From contig JAUIGL010000003.1 in assembly GCA_030430165.1 (NCBI GenBank), positions 62,001 through 126,000 on the forward strand: a stretch of 64,000 bases of DNA, written 5' to 3'. A program made the position numbers and the translations under genes. The notes beneath the pieces are model-generated. The model saw only the letters and a program-made list of their open reading frames with translations. It had not been told where the DNA came from and did no database searches. Source of the DNA: a bacterium. GTDB taxonomy: Bacteria > Desulfobacterota > Binatia > HRBIN30 > CADEER01. Shown here in pieces: positions 24,480 through 33,715 of this stretch (position 1 is the stretch's first letter; each line of letters opens with the position of its first letter).

Positions 24480-24644
24480 TCAGGAGAGGGCTTCGGCCTC
24501 GTCGATCAACATCACCGGGATGCCGTCCTTGATCGGATAACGCAGCGCGCAGGCCGCGCAGGTAAACGCGTCCTCGGCCTGAGTCAACTCACCTTTGCAC
24601 TTCGGACAAACCAGAATCCCGAGCAGCTCTTCACTTATCGCCAT
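24480..24644 (-). CDS. Trm112 family zinc-ribbon protein
   Basis: 54 residues: [10 protein letters not shown] and CAACALRYP give a CPxC...CxxC zinc ribbon, ending in [11 protein letters not shown]. In eukaryotes and archaea Trm112 is an activating subunit of several methyltransferases; in bacteria it is a small orphan protein. It is often encoded next to lpxK, as here. The open frame starts at 24668, but ATG 24644 has AAGGAG nine bases upstream and is chosen. Confidence 0.92.
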   Translation of the reverse strand: MAISEELLGILVCPKCKGELTQAEDAFTCAACALRYPIKDGIPVMLIDEAEALS

Positions 24645-24671
24645 GACTGCAAACTCCTTCTCCAGCACTGG

Positions 24672-25742
24672 CTAGCCGAGGTCGGCGTCGCTTGCAACGT
24701 CGCCGACCTTGGCCTCGACCAGCGCCAGCAGAGATTCGTCATCTTCGATCTCGGGCTCGATGCGCAAGGCGACCAGCTTGCCGCGGGCGAACGGAAACTC
24801 GGCGAGCTTGACGAGGTCCTTTTCGGTCGTCACCAGGAGATCGCACTCCTGCCCGCGGCGCGAGATCTCCTGCCAATCGGCGCGGGTGTACTTGTGGTGA
24901 TCGGCAAACTCGTACACCTCCTCGATCACCACGTCCCATTGGTGCAACGTCGCGTAGAATCGCTGCGGGTTGGCGATACCGGCGATGGCGACGACGCGCT
25001 TGCCGGCGAGATCGCCCACCGAGCGGGTGCGCCACCCGCCAGCGTCGGACTCGACCAGCCCACCGAGCCGGCTGGTCATGCGGAAGCACGGCGTCTCACC
25101 GGCGACCGACTCGGCGAGCGGCTCATCCCCGGTCAGGATGATCGCGTCGGCGCGCTCTAGCGCCGACGTCCGTTCGCGGTACGGCCCCGCCGGCAACAGG
25201 GGGCCCGGCTGCCCGTCGTACAACACCAGGTCGCAGCGCCGCGCCAGGGCCCGATGTTGGAAACCATCGTCGAGCACGGCGACGTTACAGCCGAGCTCGG
25301 CGGCGCGCGCCACACCGTCGATCCGCTTGGCCGAAGTGACGACGACACCTGAGAAGCCACGCGCCATCATGACCGGCTCGTCCCCGCCGAGCTCGGCCGA
25401 AACCAGCGGCCCCGCCCCCTCGGACACCACCGTCACCCCGCGCGCACTGCCACCATAGCCGCGCGAAACGATCGCCGGCCGGTAGCCGCGTTCGGCCAGC
25501 GAACGCGCCAGCCACAGCGTCAGCGGCGTCTTTCCGGTGCCGCCGACCGTCAGATTGCCGACGCTGACCACCGGGATCGCCGCCTCGCGCGAGCGCAACA
25601 GACCGATGCGATAGCCGGCGCGGCGCAAGCCGACTCCGGCGCCGAACAGCCAGCTCAGCGGTCGCAGCGCAATTCCGACCAATCGCGCCTTGGCGTCGCT
25701 GCGCTTCCATACCCGATCGCGGACGTACGACGCGGAGCTCAT
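24672..25742 (-). CDS. lpxK: Tetraacyldisaccharide 4'-kinase
   Basis: 356 residues. It phosphorylates the 4' position of lipid A precursor at the inner membrane. VSVGNLTVGGTGKTPLTLWLA is the P-loop region and LDDGFQHRAL a signature LpxK motif. The hydrophobic N-terminal segment (LRPLSWLFGAGVGLRRAGY) is the membrane-anchoring helix. The open frame extends to 26273 but over kdtA. ATG 25742 forms an ATGA overlap with the kdtA stop and gives normal length. Confidence 0.95.
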   Translation of the reverse strand: MSSASYVRDRVWKRSDAKARLVGIALRPLSWLFGAGVGLRRAGYRIGLLRSREAAIPVVSVGNLTVGGTGKTPLTLWLARSLAERGYRPAIVSRGYGGSARGVTVVSEGAGPLVSAELGGDEPVMMARGFSGVVVTSAKRIDGVARAAELGCNVAVLDDGFQHRALARRCDLVLYDGQPGPLLPAGPYRERTSALERADAIILTGDEPLAESVAGETPCFRMTSRLGGLVESDAGGWRTRSVGDLAGKRVVAIAGIANPQRFYATLHQWDVVIEEVYEFADHHKYTRADWQEISRRGQECDLLVTTEKDLVKLAEFPFARGKLVALRIEPEIEDDESLLALVEAKVGDVASDADLG

Positions 25743-27034
25743 TGCGGGATTCCCGGCGCGCCGAAAGCAGACTGGAGCAGTGGCTCGACTTGCGCCATTG
25801 TCGCAGCGACCACCCCGGCACGCTGCGCCGCAACCTCTCTCGCCCGTGCCCCGGCGAGACGCGCCACCTCCTGCGAGCCGAGCATCGCGCGCCAGTGTGC
25901 AGCCAGATCGGTTGCCGCCGCGACCTCGAACCCACCGCCGGCGTCGACCAGCGCCCGCGCCGCCGGGCGGACGTTGTCGAGGTTGGGCCCGAAGCTCACT
26001 GCCGCCCCAGCAGTCGCCGGCTCCAGTACGTTGTGACCGCCGATCGGCGCCACCGTGCCGCCGACGAAGGCGGCGCAAGCCCGCGGGTAGAATCCGGCGA
26101 GCTCGCCCAGCGTATCGAGCAGCAGCACGCGGACGTCTGAATCGATGCGAGCCGTGCCGTGCGATCGCCGGACGAAGGAAATCTTCCGCTCCTCGACGAG
26201 CGACGCGACCTCGTCGAAGCGTTCGGGCCGGCGCGGCGCCAGGACCAGCAAGAGGTCGCCGTGCTCGCCCCACAGCTCCGCTGCCGCATCGAGGACGAAC
26301 GCTTCCTCGCCCGGCTGGGTGCTGGCGGCGACCACCACCGGGCGCTCGGCGATCCCTTCGACCGGCGGCGGCCCCGACCGCTCGGCGGCCGCCGCCTTGA
26401 GATTACCGGTGACGTGAACTCGCGACGCAGGTGCACCGAGGTCGCGAACCCGCGCGGCGTCCTCGTCGGTCTGCATGCAGAACACGTCGACCAAGCCGAG
26501 GGCGCCGCGGAACAACGGCGCCGCGGCGGCATAGCGGCGATGAGTGCGATCACTCATGCGACCGCTGACCACGGCGATTCCCGCTCCGGCGCGATCGGCG
26601 GCACGCAACAGACCCGGCCAGATCTCGGTCTCGACGATCAGCAACACACCGGGCCGCACCTGCCGCAGGGCTCGGTCGACGATGCGCAGCGGGTCGATCG
26701 GCAGCAGCGTCGACACCTGCGGCGCGATCTCGCGGCGCGCCAGGGCGCGGCCGGTGAGCGTCGTATTCGACACCAACAGCGGCGCGCCGCCGAGACCGCG
26801 GCTGCGCAGAGCCTGCAGCAGCGGCAGCGCGGCGAGCGTTTCTCCCACCGAAGCGGCGTGCAACCAGAGCGGCGCCGCGCCGCGCGGCAGCGGCGGAATG
26901 CGCCCCAGCCGCTGACCGACCCCGGCGAGCAGGCCGCGATGCCAGAGCCACGGCAGGGCCGGCACCGCCAGTGCCAGCATCGCCGCTCCGGCGACGTCGT
27001 AGGCGGCGTAGGCGAGCCGCTGCGAAGCGGTCAT
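25739..27034 (-). CDS. kdtA: 3-deoxy-D-manno-octulosonic acid transferase
   Basis: 431 residues, GT30 family. It adds Kdo from CMP-Kdo to lipid IVA. A single N-terminal membrane helix (AMLALAVPALPWLW) is followed by PLWLHAASVGE, VSNTTLTGRALA, ETEIWPGLL, TGNLKAAAA and STQPGEEAFVLDA, all typical of KdtA/WaaA. The number of Kdo residues added cannot be judged from sequence. ATG 27034 overlaps the acyltransferase stop as ATGA; the longer frame to 27790 is rejected. Confidence 0.95.
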   Translation of the reverse strand: MTASQRLAYAAYDVAGAAMLALAVPALPWLWHRGLLAGVGQRLGRIPPLPRGAAPLWLHAASVGETLAALPLLQALRSRGLGGAPLLVSNTTLTGRALARREIAPQVSTLLPIDPLRIVDRALRQVRPGVLLIVETEIWPGLLRAADRAGAGIAVVSGRMSDRTHRRYAAAAPLFRGALGLVDVFCMQTDEDAARVRDLGAPASRVHVTGNLKAAAAERSGPPPVEGIAERPVVVAASTQPGEEAFVLDAAAELWGEHGDLLLVLAPRRPERFDEVASLVEERKISFVRRSHGTARIDSDVRVLLLDTLGELAGFYPRACAAFVGGTVAPIGGHNVLEPATAGAAVSFGPNLDNVRPAARALVDAGGGFEVAAATDLAAHWRAMLGSQEVARLAGARAREVAAQRAGVVAATMAQVEPLLQSAFGAPGIPQ

Positions 27035-27735
27035 CCGCCGGCGAACCTCTGGTCGGCACGCCGGTCGACCTCGTTCAGGCGCGCCTCGAGGGTAGCCCGC
27101 GCCGTCTCCACCTCGGCGTCGTCGGCGCGCCGCGCGACCTCGAGCGGCTCTCCCACCACCACCAGCAGGCGCGCAAACGGTTTCGGGATCGCGGTGCGAT
27201 CCCAGTTGTCGAGGCGCCACAAGCGATCGGCGGAAAAGCTGACCGGCACCAGCACCGCCCCCGTCGAGCGCGCCAGGTGCACCGCACCGGGTTTGACGGT
27301 GCGCACCGGCCCGCGCGGGCCGTCCGGCGCCAGCGCCAGATTCTTGCCGGCGCGGTGCGCCCGCACCAACTGAAGGAATGCCGAGGCGCCGCCCCGCGTC
27401 GCCGACCCGCGCGCGGTGTCGACGCCCCAACGGCGCAGCACCCGGGTCGCGATCTCGCCGTCGCGGTGCTGGCTGACGATGATACAAACCGGAATGCGCA
27501 GCGCGCTCACCGCGAACGCCATCGCGATCTGACGTCCGTGCCAGAAGGCGAGGATGACCCGCTCGCCGCGCCGCCAACGCTCCTGCAGCGGCTCGATCCC
27601 CTCGAATTCCACCCGCAGAGTGCGATCGAGGAGCCAGAGCGCGGCGAAGACCAGCGCCGGCCCGACCCGCTCGGCTATCGACTTGAAAGCATCGCGCAAC
27701 GGCGAGCGCCGCTTCCGCGCGCTGCCTCCGCTCAT
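27031..27735 (-). CDS. Lysophospholipid acyltransferase family protein (DUF374 type)
   Basis: 234 residues. FWHGRQIAMAFAV, SQHRDGEIATRVLRRWG, RGSATRGG and DGPRGPVRTVKPGAV match the DUF374 branch of the acyltransferases. Position between msbA and kdtA suggests it adds or trims an acyl chain on lipid A or a related lipid. No separate LpxL/LpxM is present in this window, so it could be the late lipid A acyltransferase. That is inference. One N-terminal membrane segment (GPALVFAALWLLD). ATG 27735 makes an ATGA overlap with msbA. Confidence 0.85.
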   Translation of the reverse strand: MSGGSARKRRSPLRDAFKSIAERVGPALVFAALWLLDRTLRVEFEGIEPLQERWRRGERVILAFWHGRQIAMAFAVSALRIPVCIIVSQHRDGEIATRVLRRWGVDTARGSATRGGASAFLQLVRAHRAGKNLALAPDGPRGPVRTVKPGAVHLARSTGAVLVPVSFSADRLWRLDNWDRTAIPKPFARLLVVVGEPLEVARRADDAEVETARATLEARLNEVDRRADQRFAGG

Positions 27736-29492
27736 GGCGCCGGGGCCGGATCGGAGAACTGCAGATCGTAGAGCTTGCGATACTCCGCATCGAGGGCGAG
27801 CAGGTCCTCGTGGCTTCCCTGCTCGACGATCTGCCCCTTGACCAGGACGACGATGCGATCGGCGGAGCGAATCGTCGACAGGCGATGCGCGATGACCAGC
27901 GTCGTCCGCCCGCGCATCAACACGTCGAGCGCTTTCTGCACCAGCCGCTCGGACTCGTTGTCGAGTGCCGACGTCGCTTCGTCGAGCACCAGAATCGGCG
28001 CGTCCTTGAGCAGCGCGCGGGCGATCGCGATGCGCTGCCGCTGGCCGCCCGATAGCCGCAGGCCGAGCTCGCCGATCTCGGTGTCGTAGCCGTCGGGCAG
28101 CTCGCGGATGAACTGATCGGCGTGGGCGGCGCGCGCGGCGGCGACGATCGCCTCTTCGGTGGTGCCGGCGGAGCCGTATCCGATGTTGTTGCGCACGGTG
28201 TCGTTGAAGAGGAACGTGTGCTGCGTCACCAGAGCGATCTGCGAGCGCAGGCTGTCGAGCGTCACGTCGCGGATATCCTGCCCATCGACGCGAATCGCGC
28301 CGTCGACGACGTCGTAGAAGCGGAGCATGAGATCGGCCAGGGTGCTCTTGCCGCCGCCGCTCGGCCCGACCAGCGCGACCACTTCGCCGCGCGGCACGCG
28401 CAGCGAGATGTCGCGTAGGACGAGCTCGTCTTCGTAGCGGAAACACACCCGATCGAAGGAAATCGCGTCGGAGATCTCGCCGAGAACGATCGCGCCAGGG
28501 CGCTCGGTCACATCCGGCGGGGTATCGAGCATCTCGAAGATTCGGTCGGCCGCCGCCAGGCCCTGCTGCATCGTGCTGTTGGCGCGGCCCAGCTTCTTGA
28601 ACGGGTCGTAGAGCAGGAAGACCGCGGTGAGAAAAGCGAGGAACGCGCCCTGAGTGCGCTCGCCCTCGACCACGCTGAGCCCGCCGTAGAGCACGACGCC
28701 GGCGATTCCGAAGGCGGCCAGCACTTCCATCATCGGCGACGTGAAGGCGCGGATCCGCACGACTCGCATCGCCAGGCGCCGCAGGCTCTCGGTCTCCTCG
28801 TTGAAGCGACGCCGCTCGTAGGCCTCCATGCCAAAGGCCTTGACCACCCGGTTCCCCTGCACCGTCTCCTGGACCAGAGCGGTCAAACGTCCCAGCGAGA
28901 CCTGCAGGTTGCGCGCGAATCCGCGTAGGCGCTTCGACAGCCCGAGAATCGGCGCCACCGACGCTGGAAAGGCGACGAAGGCGATCAGCGCCAGGAACCA
29001 GTCCTGAACGAAAGCGACCACCACCAGGACGACCAGGGAGACGCTGTCGCGCAGGATCGCGGCAACCGTCGTGGTCAGCGACGAGCCGACGACGAAGACG
29101 TCGTTGGCGACCCGGGACACGATCGAGCCCGTCGAATTACGATCGAAGTAGCTCTGCGACAGGCTCTGCACGTGATCGTTCAAATCCTGGCGCAGGTCGG
29201 CGACGATGCGCTGCCCGACCCACTCGCTGAGATAGGTGCTGCCGAAGGCGAACAGCCCGCGCGCCAGGAACACGCCGATGATGACGAACGGCAGGGCCCA
29301 CAGCACGGTCGTGTTCTTCTCGGTGAAGATGTCGTCGAAGATGAAGCGGACTAGAAACGGCATGGCGCCGTTGGTGGCGCCGAACAGGACCATGCAGACG
29401 ACGGCGCCGACGAACTGCGGCCATACGTAGGGACGCAGATAAGCGAGCAAGCGCCGCGCGGTGGAGCGATCGATTCCTTCGGGGGACGCCAT
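27732..29492 (-). CDS. msbA: Lipid A flippase, ABC exporter MsbA type
   Basis: 586 residues, fused six-helix membrane domain and nucleotide-binding domain, the length of MsbA half-transporters. Walker A is GPSGGGKST, the Q-loop ALVTQHTFLF, signature LSGGQRQRIAIARALL, and Walker B/D-loop ILVLDEATSALD; the H-loop is VIAHRLST. It flips core-lipid A across the inner membrane. ATG 29492 shares its first base with the lpxB stop (TGATG). The frame to 29897 is antisense-like and rejected. Its place between lpxB and kdtA strengthens the MsbA call. Confidence 0.93.
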   Translation of the reverse strand: MASPEGIDRSTARRLLAYLRPYVWPQFVGAVVCMVLFGATNGAMPFLVRFIFDDIFTEKNTTVLWALPFVIIGVFLARGLFAFGSTYLSEWVGQRIVADLRQDLNDHVQSLSQSYFDRNSTGSIVSRVANDVFVVGSSLTTTVAAILRDSVSLVVLVVVAFVQDWFLALIAFVAFPASVAPILGLSKRLRGFARNLQVSLGRLTALVQETVQGNRVVKAFGMEAYERRRFNEETESLRRLAMRVVRIRAFTSPMMEVLAAFGIAGVVLYGGLSVVEGERTQGAFLAFLTAVFLLYDPFKKLGRANSTMQQGLAAADRIFEMLDTPPDVTERPGAIVLGEISDAISFDRVCFRYEDELVLRDISLRVPRGEVVALVGPSGGGKSTLADLMLRFYDVVDGAIRVDGQDIRDVTLDSLRSQIALVTQHTFLFNDTVRNNIGYGSAGTTEEAIVAAARAAHADQFIRELPDGYDTEIGELGLRLSGGQRQRIAIARALLKDAPILVLDEATSALDNESERLVQKALDVLMRGRTTLVIAHRLSTIRSADRIVVLVKGQIVEQGSHEDLLALDAEYRKLYDLQFSDPAPAP

Positions 29493-30628
29493 CAGCCAAT
29501 TCTCTCCTCGATACAGTCCAGAGCCAAGTCCGCCGCGCGCCCCGCCGCCCCCGCTGTCCCCAGCGCCTGCTTGAGCTCCTCCAGCGCCGCTTGCATCTCG
29601 GCCTGCCTGCCGCGCACCGAACGCACCGCCTCGGCGATCGCCTGCGAGTTGGCTCGTTCCTGGATGAGCTCGGGAAACACCGACCGCTGCAGAATGATGT
29701 TGGGCATACCGATCCAATCGACGTGTACCAGCCGCCGCGCCAACCAATAGGACGCCGGCGCCATGCGGTATACGATCACCATCGGGCAGCCCAGCAACGC
29801 GGTCTCGACGGTGGCCGTACCCGACGTCACCACGGCGGCGTCGGCCGCCGCGAGCACGTTGTAGGTGTCGCCGCGGGCGATCGTCAGATCTCGACAACGC
29901 GAACGAATCAGCTCGGTGTCGGCGTCGCTGATGCCGGGCGCTTCGGCCAGCACCGGCTGCCAGCCCTCGCCGGCGAGCTGCGCCGCCGCCCCGCCGAGAG
30001 CCTCGCCGATCAACGCGACCTCCTTGCGCCGGCTGCCCGGCAACAGCGCCAGCACCGGCCGCTCGGGGTCCAGCCCGTACTCGGCGCAGGTCGCGGCGCG
30101 GTCGCGGGTCGCGCGCACGACGTCGAGCAAGGGATGCCCGACGAACTCGGCCAGCTGGCGGCCGTCGGTGTTGTAGAGATCGGCCTCGAAGGGGAAGACC
30201 ACCGCCATCTTGTCGACTCGCTCGCGGATCTTGGCGATACGGCCGCTGCGCCAGGCCCAGACCTGCGGCCCGATGAAATAGAAGACGGGCACTCCGAGCT
30301 TCTTGGCGCGACGCGCCAGCAACAGGTTGAACTCCGGATAGTCGACCAGAACCAGGAGGTCGGGCGGATCGTCGCGCAGCATCCCGGTCAGTTGCCGAAA
30401 CAAGCTGAGGTGGCGCCCGATGGTGCCGAAGGTTTCGACGAAGCCCATGGTGGCCACGTGCTCGCTGTCCACCACCGTCTCCATGCCCGCCGCGCGCAAA
30501 TTGGCGCCACCGACGCCGCTCACCTCGAGATCCGGCCTGCGCGCGCGCAGCTCGCGGACGAACGCAGCCGCGTGCAGATCGCCCGACGCCTCGCCGGCTA
30601 CCAGCAGAACCCTCAGCGAGCGACTCAC
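29492..30628 (-). CDS. lpxB: Lipid-A-disaccharide synthase
   Basis: 378 residues, GT19 family. It condenses UDP-diacylglucosamine with lipid X. VLLVAGEASGDLHAA is the LpxB opening; VLVDYPEFNLLLARRA, FIGPQVWAWRSGR, LLPGSRRKEV and VTSGTATVETALLG are all signatures. Start GTG 30628 overlaps the previous stop as GTGA. The frame to 31372 runs over the oxidoreductase and is rejected. It is transcribed with lpxI upstream and msbA downstream. Confidence 0.96.
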   Translation of the reverse strand: MSRSLRVLLVAGEASGDLHAAAFVRELRARRPDLEVSGVGGANLRAAGMETVVDSEHVATMGFVETFGTIGRHLSLFRQLTGMLRDDPPDLLVLVDYPEFNLLLARRAKKLGVPVFYFIGPQVWAWRSGRIAKIRERVDKMAVVFPFEADLYNTDGRQLAEFVGHPLLDVVRATRDRAATCAEYGLDPERPVLALLPGSRRKEVALIGEALGGAAAQLAGEGWQPVLAEAPGISDADTELIRSRCRDLTIARGDTYNVLAAADAAVVTSGTATVETALLGCPMVIVYRMAPASYWLARRLVHVDWIGMPNIILQRSVFPELIQERANSQAIAEAVRSVRGRQAEMQAALEELKQALGTAGAAGRAADLALDCIEERIG

Positions 30629-31557
30629 TCGGACTCCAGCGTGTCGCGCAGCCGCTCGGCCACCTCGAGCACCCGCACCGCCGTGGCCCCGTCGACCAGC
30701 GGTTGCTCGCGCGTGCGCACCGAGCGCACGAAGGCCTCGACCTCGTCGAACAGCGGATCGGCGTCGTCGAATTTCTCCTCCTCCATGTCGATGTGCGGCA
30801 TCGCGTCGGGGTCTTGCGCCGCCCGCTTGCGGAAAATCCGCACCGAACGTTCGCCGTAGTCGACCGCCACGTAGGTGTCGGACTGGAAGAAACGAATCTT
30901 GCGCTCGCGTTTCAGCGCGACCCGGCTGGCCGTGACGTTGGCGATCGCGCCGTTGGAAAAGCGAATGCGCGCGTTGGCGATGTCGACCTTGTCGGAGAGA
31001 ACCGGCACCCCGACCGCCTCGACGCTTTCGACCTCGCCGTCGACCACGCTCAGGATGATGTCGAGGTCGTGGATCATCAGGTCGAGGATGACGTCGACCT
31101 CGGTGCCGCGCTCGACGAACGGCGCGAGCCGGTGGCACTCGATGAAGCGGGGATGAGCGATCACGCCCGCCAGGGAGCGAATCGCCGGGTTGAAGCGCTC
31201 CAGATGCCCGACCTGGAGAATGCAGTCGTTGGCACTCGCCAGCTCGACCAGCTCGCGTCCCTGCTGCGCCGAGGAGGTGATCGGCTTCTCCACCAGCACG
31301 TCGACGCGGTCGCGCAGAAGCTGGACAGCGATCGCGTGGTGTGCGGTGGTCGGCACCGCCAGGCTCACGCAATCGACCTTGCCGCGCAGCTCGGCGACGT
31401 CGGTCAGAGCCGGAGCACCGACCTGGCGGCCGACCTCGTCGGCGCGCGCCGCGTCGCGATCGACCACCGCGACCAGGTCGACGCCGTCCAGGCTGGCGTA
31501 CTTTTGCGCGTGGAAGGCCCCGAGATAGCCCACGCCGACGACCGCTGCGCGTAGCAT
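30625..31557 (-). CDS. Gfo/Idh/MocA family NAD(P)-dependent oxidoreductase
   Basis: 310 residues. An N-terminal Rossmann motif VGVGYLGAFHA is followed by DVLVEKPIT (the EKP motif) and a C-terminal substrate domain with LMIHDLDIILSVVDG. Such enzymes oxidise or reduce sugars, including UDP-sugars. It is wedged between lpxI and lpxB with a GTGA overlap. One known precedent is GnnA, which oxidises UDP-GlcNAc at C3 so that GnnB can place an amino group and give amide-linked lipid A. No GnnB-like aminotransferase is adjacent here, so the substrate remains open. Confidence 0.9.
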   Translation of the reverse strand: MLRAAVVGVGYLGAFHAQKYASLDGVDLVAVVDRDAARADEVGRQVGAPALTDVAELRGKVDCVSLAVPTTAHHAIAVQLLRDRVDVLVEKPITSSAQQGRELVELASANDCILQVGHLERFNPAIRSLAGVIAHPRFIECHRLAPFVERGTEVDVILDLMIHDLDIILSVVDGEVESVEAVGVPVLSDKVDIANARIRFSNGAIANVTASRVALKRERKIRFFQSDTYVAVDYGERSVRIFRKRAAQDPDAMPHIDMEEEKFDDADPLFDEVEAFVRSVRTREQPLVDGATAVRVLEVAERLRDTLESE

Positions 31558-31561
31558 CGGT

Positions 31562-32380
31562 TCAGAACCGTACGCCGACGACCGCCAAGCCGCAGCCGTC
31601 GGCCCGTTCGAGCAACTGGTCGCGATCGAACATCAGGGTCTTGCCGGCTTCGAGCGCCAGTACCGCGACACCGGCCTCGCGACAGACCTCTACCGTCTCG
31701 AGTCCCACCGCTGGCACGTCGAAGCGCAGATCCTGACTCGGCTTGCTCGCCTTCACTGCAACCGCCCCGCCGCGTCCGAGCTCGCCGCCGCGGCGCAAGG
31801 CCGCGTCGGTACCCTCGATCGCCTCGACGGCGAGCACCATTCCCGACTTCACCACCACCGTCTGTCCGATGTCGAAGCTGCCGATGCCCTTGACGACTTC
31901 CATGCCGAACTGGATGTCGCGCCACTGCGCCTCGTCCGGCTCGCCGCGGGTGAGCGTTCCTTCGGAGGTCAGGATCGAGTCGAGGAACAGCGTCGACTCG
32001 ACGATCTCGATCCCCTCGCTCTCGAGCTCGTTGGCGAGCTCGCGCAACAGCGCGTCGTCGCTCCACTGCTGCAGCCGGCCGAGCATCCGCATGCCGCGAT
32101 CGTCCGGAGCGAAGTTCTCCATCAGACCGGCCTTGTGGATACCGCCGGCCATGACCGCGCGGCGCACGCCCTGCGACAGGAAGGCCTGGATCATCGCGTC
32201 GATCTGGCCGACCTTGATCCAGGTCAGGCCATCGACCAACGGATCCAGACCCGGCAGGCTCTCGCCGGTATGGGCGACGGCGACGACGCGGACTCCCGCC
32301 GCCTTGGCCGTCTCCGCGAACAACTTGGGAAACTGCCCGTTGCCGGCGATGAGGCCGATGGTCTCGACAGCAGTTTCCAC
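31562..32380 (-). CDS. lpxI: UDP-2,3-diacylglucosamine pyrophosphatase, LpxI type
   Basis: 272 residues. It cleaves UDP-2,3-diacylglucosamine to lipid X and UMP. GLIAGNGQFPKLFAE at the start, VMAGGIHKAG, FGMEVVKGIGSFDIGQTVVV and KASKPSQDLRFDVPAVG are signatures of the LpxI (DUF1009) family. This is the route used by alpha-, delta- and some other lineages that lack LpxH. It lies 20 bases after lpxA and 4 before the oxidoreductase. Normal length. Confidence 0.95.
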   Translation of the reverse strand: METAVETIGLIAGNGQFPKLFAETAKAAGVRVVAVAHTGESLPGLDPLVDGLTWIKVGQIDAMIQAFLSQGVRRAVMAGGIHKAGLMENFAPDDRGMRMLGRLQQWSDDALLRELANELESEGIEIVESTLFLDSILTSEGTLTRGEPDEAQWRDIQFGMEVVKGIGSFDIGQTVVVKSGMVLAVEAIEGTDAALRRGGELGRGGAVAVKASKPSQDLRFDVPAVGLETVEVCREAGVAVLALEAGKTLMFDRDQLLERADGCGLAVVGVRF

Positions 32381-32400
32381 TCTGCCCCCCGGTTAGCGAC

Positions 32401-33177
32401 TCAACGACAAATTCCGCGTTCGGAAGATTCGATGAACTGCAACATCCGCTCGACTTCGTCGGCCGGTTTGGCAGCGCGCAATTGGGCCACCGCCTCGGCC
32501 GCTTTCAGCCCCGACTGAAAGATCGTCTTGTAGGCCCGCTTCACCTGTGCGCTCGCGTCGCCGTCGATCTGGCGCCGCTTCAGGCCGACGACGTTGAGGC
32601 CGCGCAACTCGGCGCGGTCTCCGGTCGCGTTGCAGAACGGGACCACGTCCAGCGAAACCATCGATCCGGCACCGATCATCACCGACTCTCCGAGGCGAAC
32701 GAATTGATGGATGCCGCTGAGGGCTCCCACCACGATCCAATCCTGCAGTGTCACGTGACCGCCCAACTGAACTCCGTTGGCGAGCACGTTGCGGTTGCCG
32801 ATGTGGCAGTCGTGGGCGACGTGCGTATAGTTCATCAGCATGTTGTCGTCGCCCACCGAGGTGACCATGCCGCCACTCTCGGTACCGAGGTGCAGCGTCG
32901 CGAACTCGCGGATCTGATTGCGGTCGCCGATGACGAGCTGGCTCGGCTCTCCGTGAAACTTCAGGTCCTGCGGCTCGGCGCCGAGCGAGGCGTGGTGGTA
33001 GACGACGTTGTCACGCCCGAGCGTGGTGCGTCCGACGACGACCGCGTGAGCACCGATCCGCGACCCCGCGCCGACGCGAACCTGACCACCGACGATCGCG
33101 TATGGCCCGACCTCGACGTCGGCTGCGAGCTCGGCGCCGTCTTCGACGATCGCGGTGGGGTGGACTCGCTGGCTCAC
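32401..33177 (-). CDS. lpxA: UDP-N-acetylglucosamine acyltransferase
   Basis: 258 residues, left-handed beta helix of hexapeptide repeats (residues ~1-185) and a C-terminal helical domain. The catalytic histidine lies in NYTHVAHDCHIG, and GGHVTLQDWIVVG follows. It takes acyl-ACP to the 3-OH of UDP-GlcNAc, the first lipid A step. One oddity: the usual 'NRGT' region reads TLHLGTESGG, with Leu for Arg. It begins 22 bases after skp; lpxD and fabZ, which usually sit between skp and lpxA, are missing here. Confidence 0.94.
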   Translation of the reverse strand: MSQRVHPTAIVEDGAELAADVEVGPYAIVGGQVRVGAGSRIGAHAVVVGRTTLGRDNVVYHHASLGAEPQDLKFHGEPSQLVIGDRNQIREFATLHLGTESGGMVTSVGDDNMLMNYTHVAHDCHIGNRNVLANGVQLGGHVTLQDWIVVGALSGIHQFVRLGESVMIGAGSMVSLDVVPFCNATGDRAELRGLNVVGLKRRQIDGDASAQVKRAYKTIFQSGLKAAEAVAQLRAAKPADEVERMLQFIESSERGICR

Positions 33178-33199
33178 CGTCTTTGCCGCCCAGTGCTGC

Positions 33200-33715
33200 T
33201 CAACGCTTCTTGTTGAACTCGGCGATGATCGCGTCGGTCACTTCGATGTGGGGAGCGCCGTACAGCAACGATCCTCCGGCTTGCTCGAGGATCACCGTGT
33301 AGCCGCCGCGGCGACCGTAGTCCTGGATGATCTGCTGCAGCTCCTTGAGAAGCTCTCGGGTCAACTCGGCGTCCTTCTGTTGCAGCTCGCCCTGGGAGTC
33401 CTCGTAGGCACGCTCGAACTCGCGCAACTTCCGCTGGTACTCTTTCTCGAGATTGCGGCGCTCGTCGTCCTTCATGACCAACGCCTTCTTCGCCAACTGG
33501 TCCTTGAGCGCGTCGACCTCGTTCTTCTGCTTCTCGAGGTCCTTCTGCAGCTTGTCGAGCTCCCGCTTGAATCGCTTCTTGGCTTCTTGTCCTGCATTCG
33601 ACTCGTTCAGCGCCCGCTGCAGGTTGATCGTGCCGATGCGAAGCTCTTGCGCCGGTACGACCGAAGCGGTGGCCACGAGCAAGCCCGCGATCACCGATGT
33701 TAGCCAAATCCTCAT
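33200..33715 (-). CDS. skp: OmpH/Skp family periplasmic chaperone
   Basis: 171 residues with an N-terminal signal peptide (MRIWLTSVIAGLLVATASVV, cleavage likely after AQ). The mature part begins LRIGTINLQRALNES, then a long charged coiled-coil (~45-130) forming the tentacles of the Skp trimer. It escorts unfolded outer-membrane proteins to BamA. ATG 33715 has CAGGAGG eight bases upstream and gives a clean signal peptide; the frame start at 33739 is rejected. It sits directly after bamA, the conserved order. Confidence 0.92.
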   Translation of the reverse strand: MRIWLTSVIAGLLVATASVVPAQELRIGTINLQRALNESNAGQEAKKRFKRELDKLQKDLEKQKNEVDALKDQLAKKALVMKDDERRNLEKEYQRKLREFERAYEDSQGELQQKDAELTRELLKELQQIIQDYGRRGGYTVILEQAGGSLLYGAPHIEVTDAIIAEFNKKR

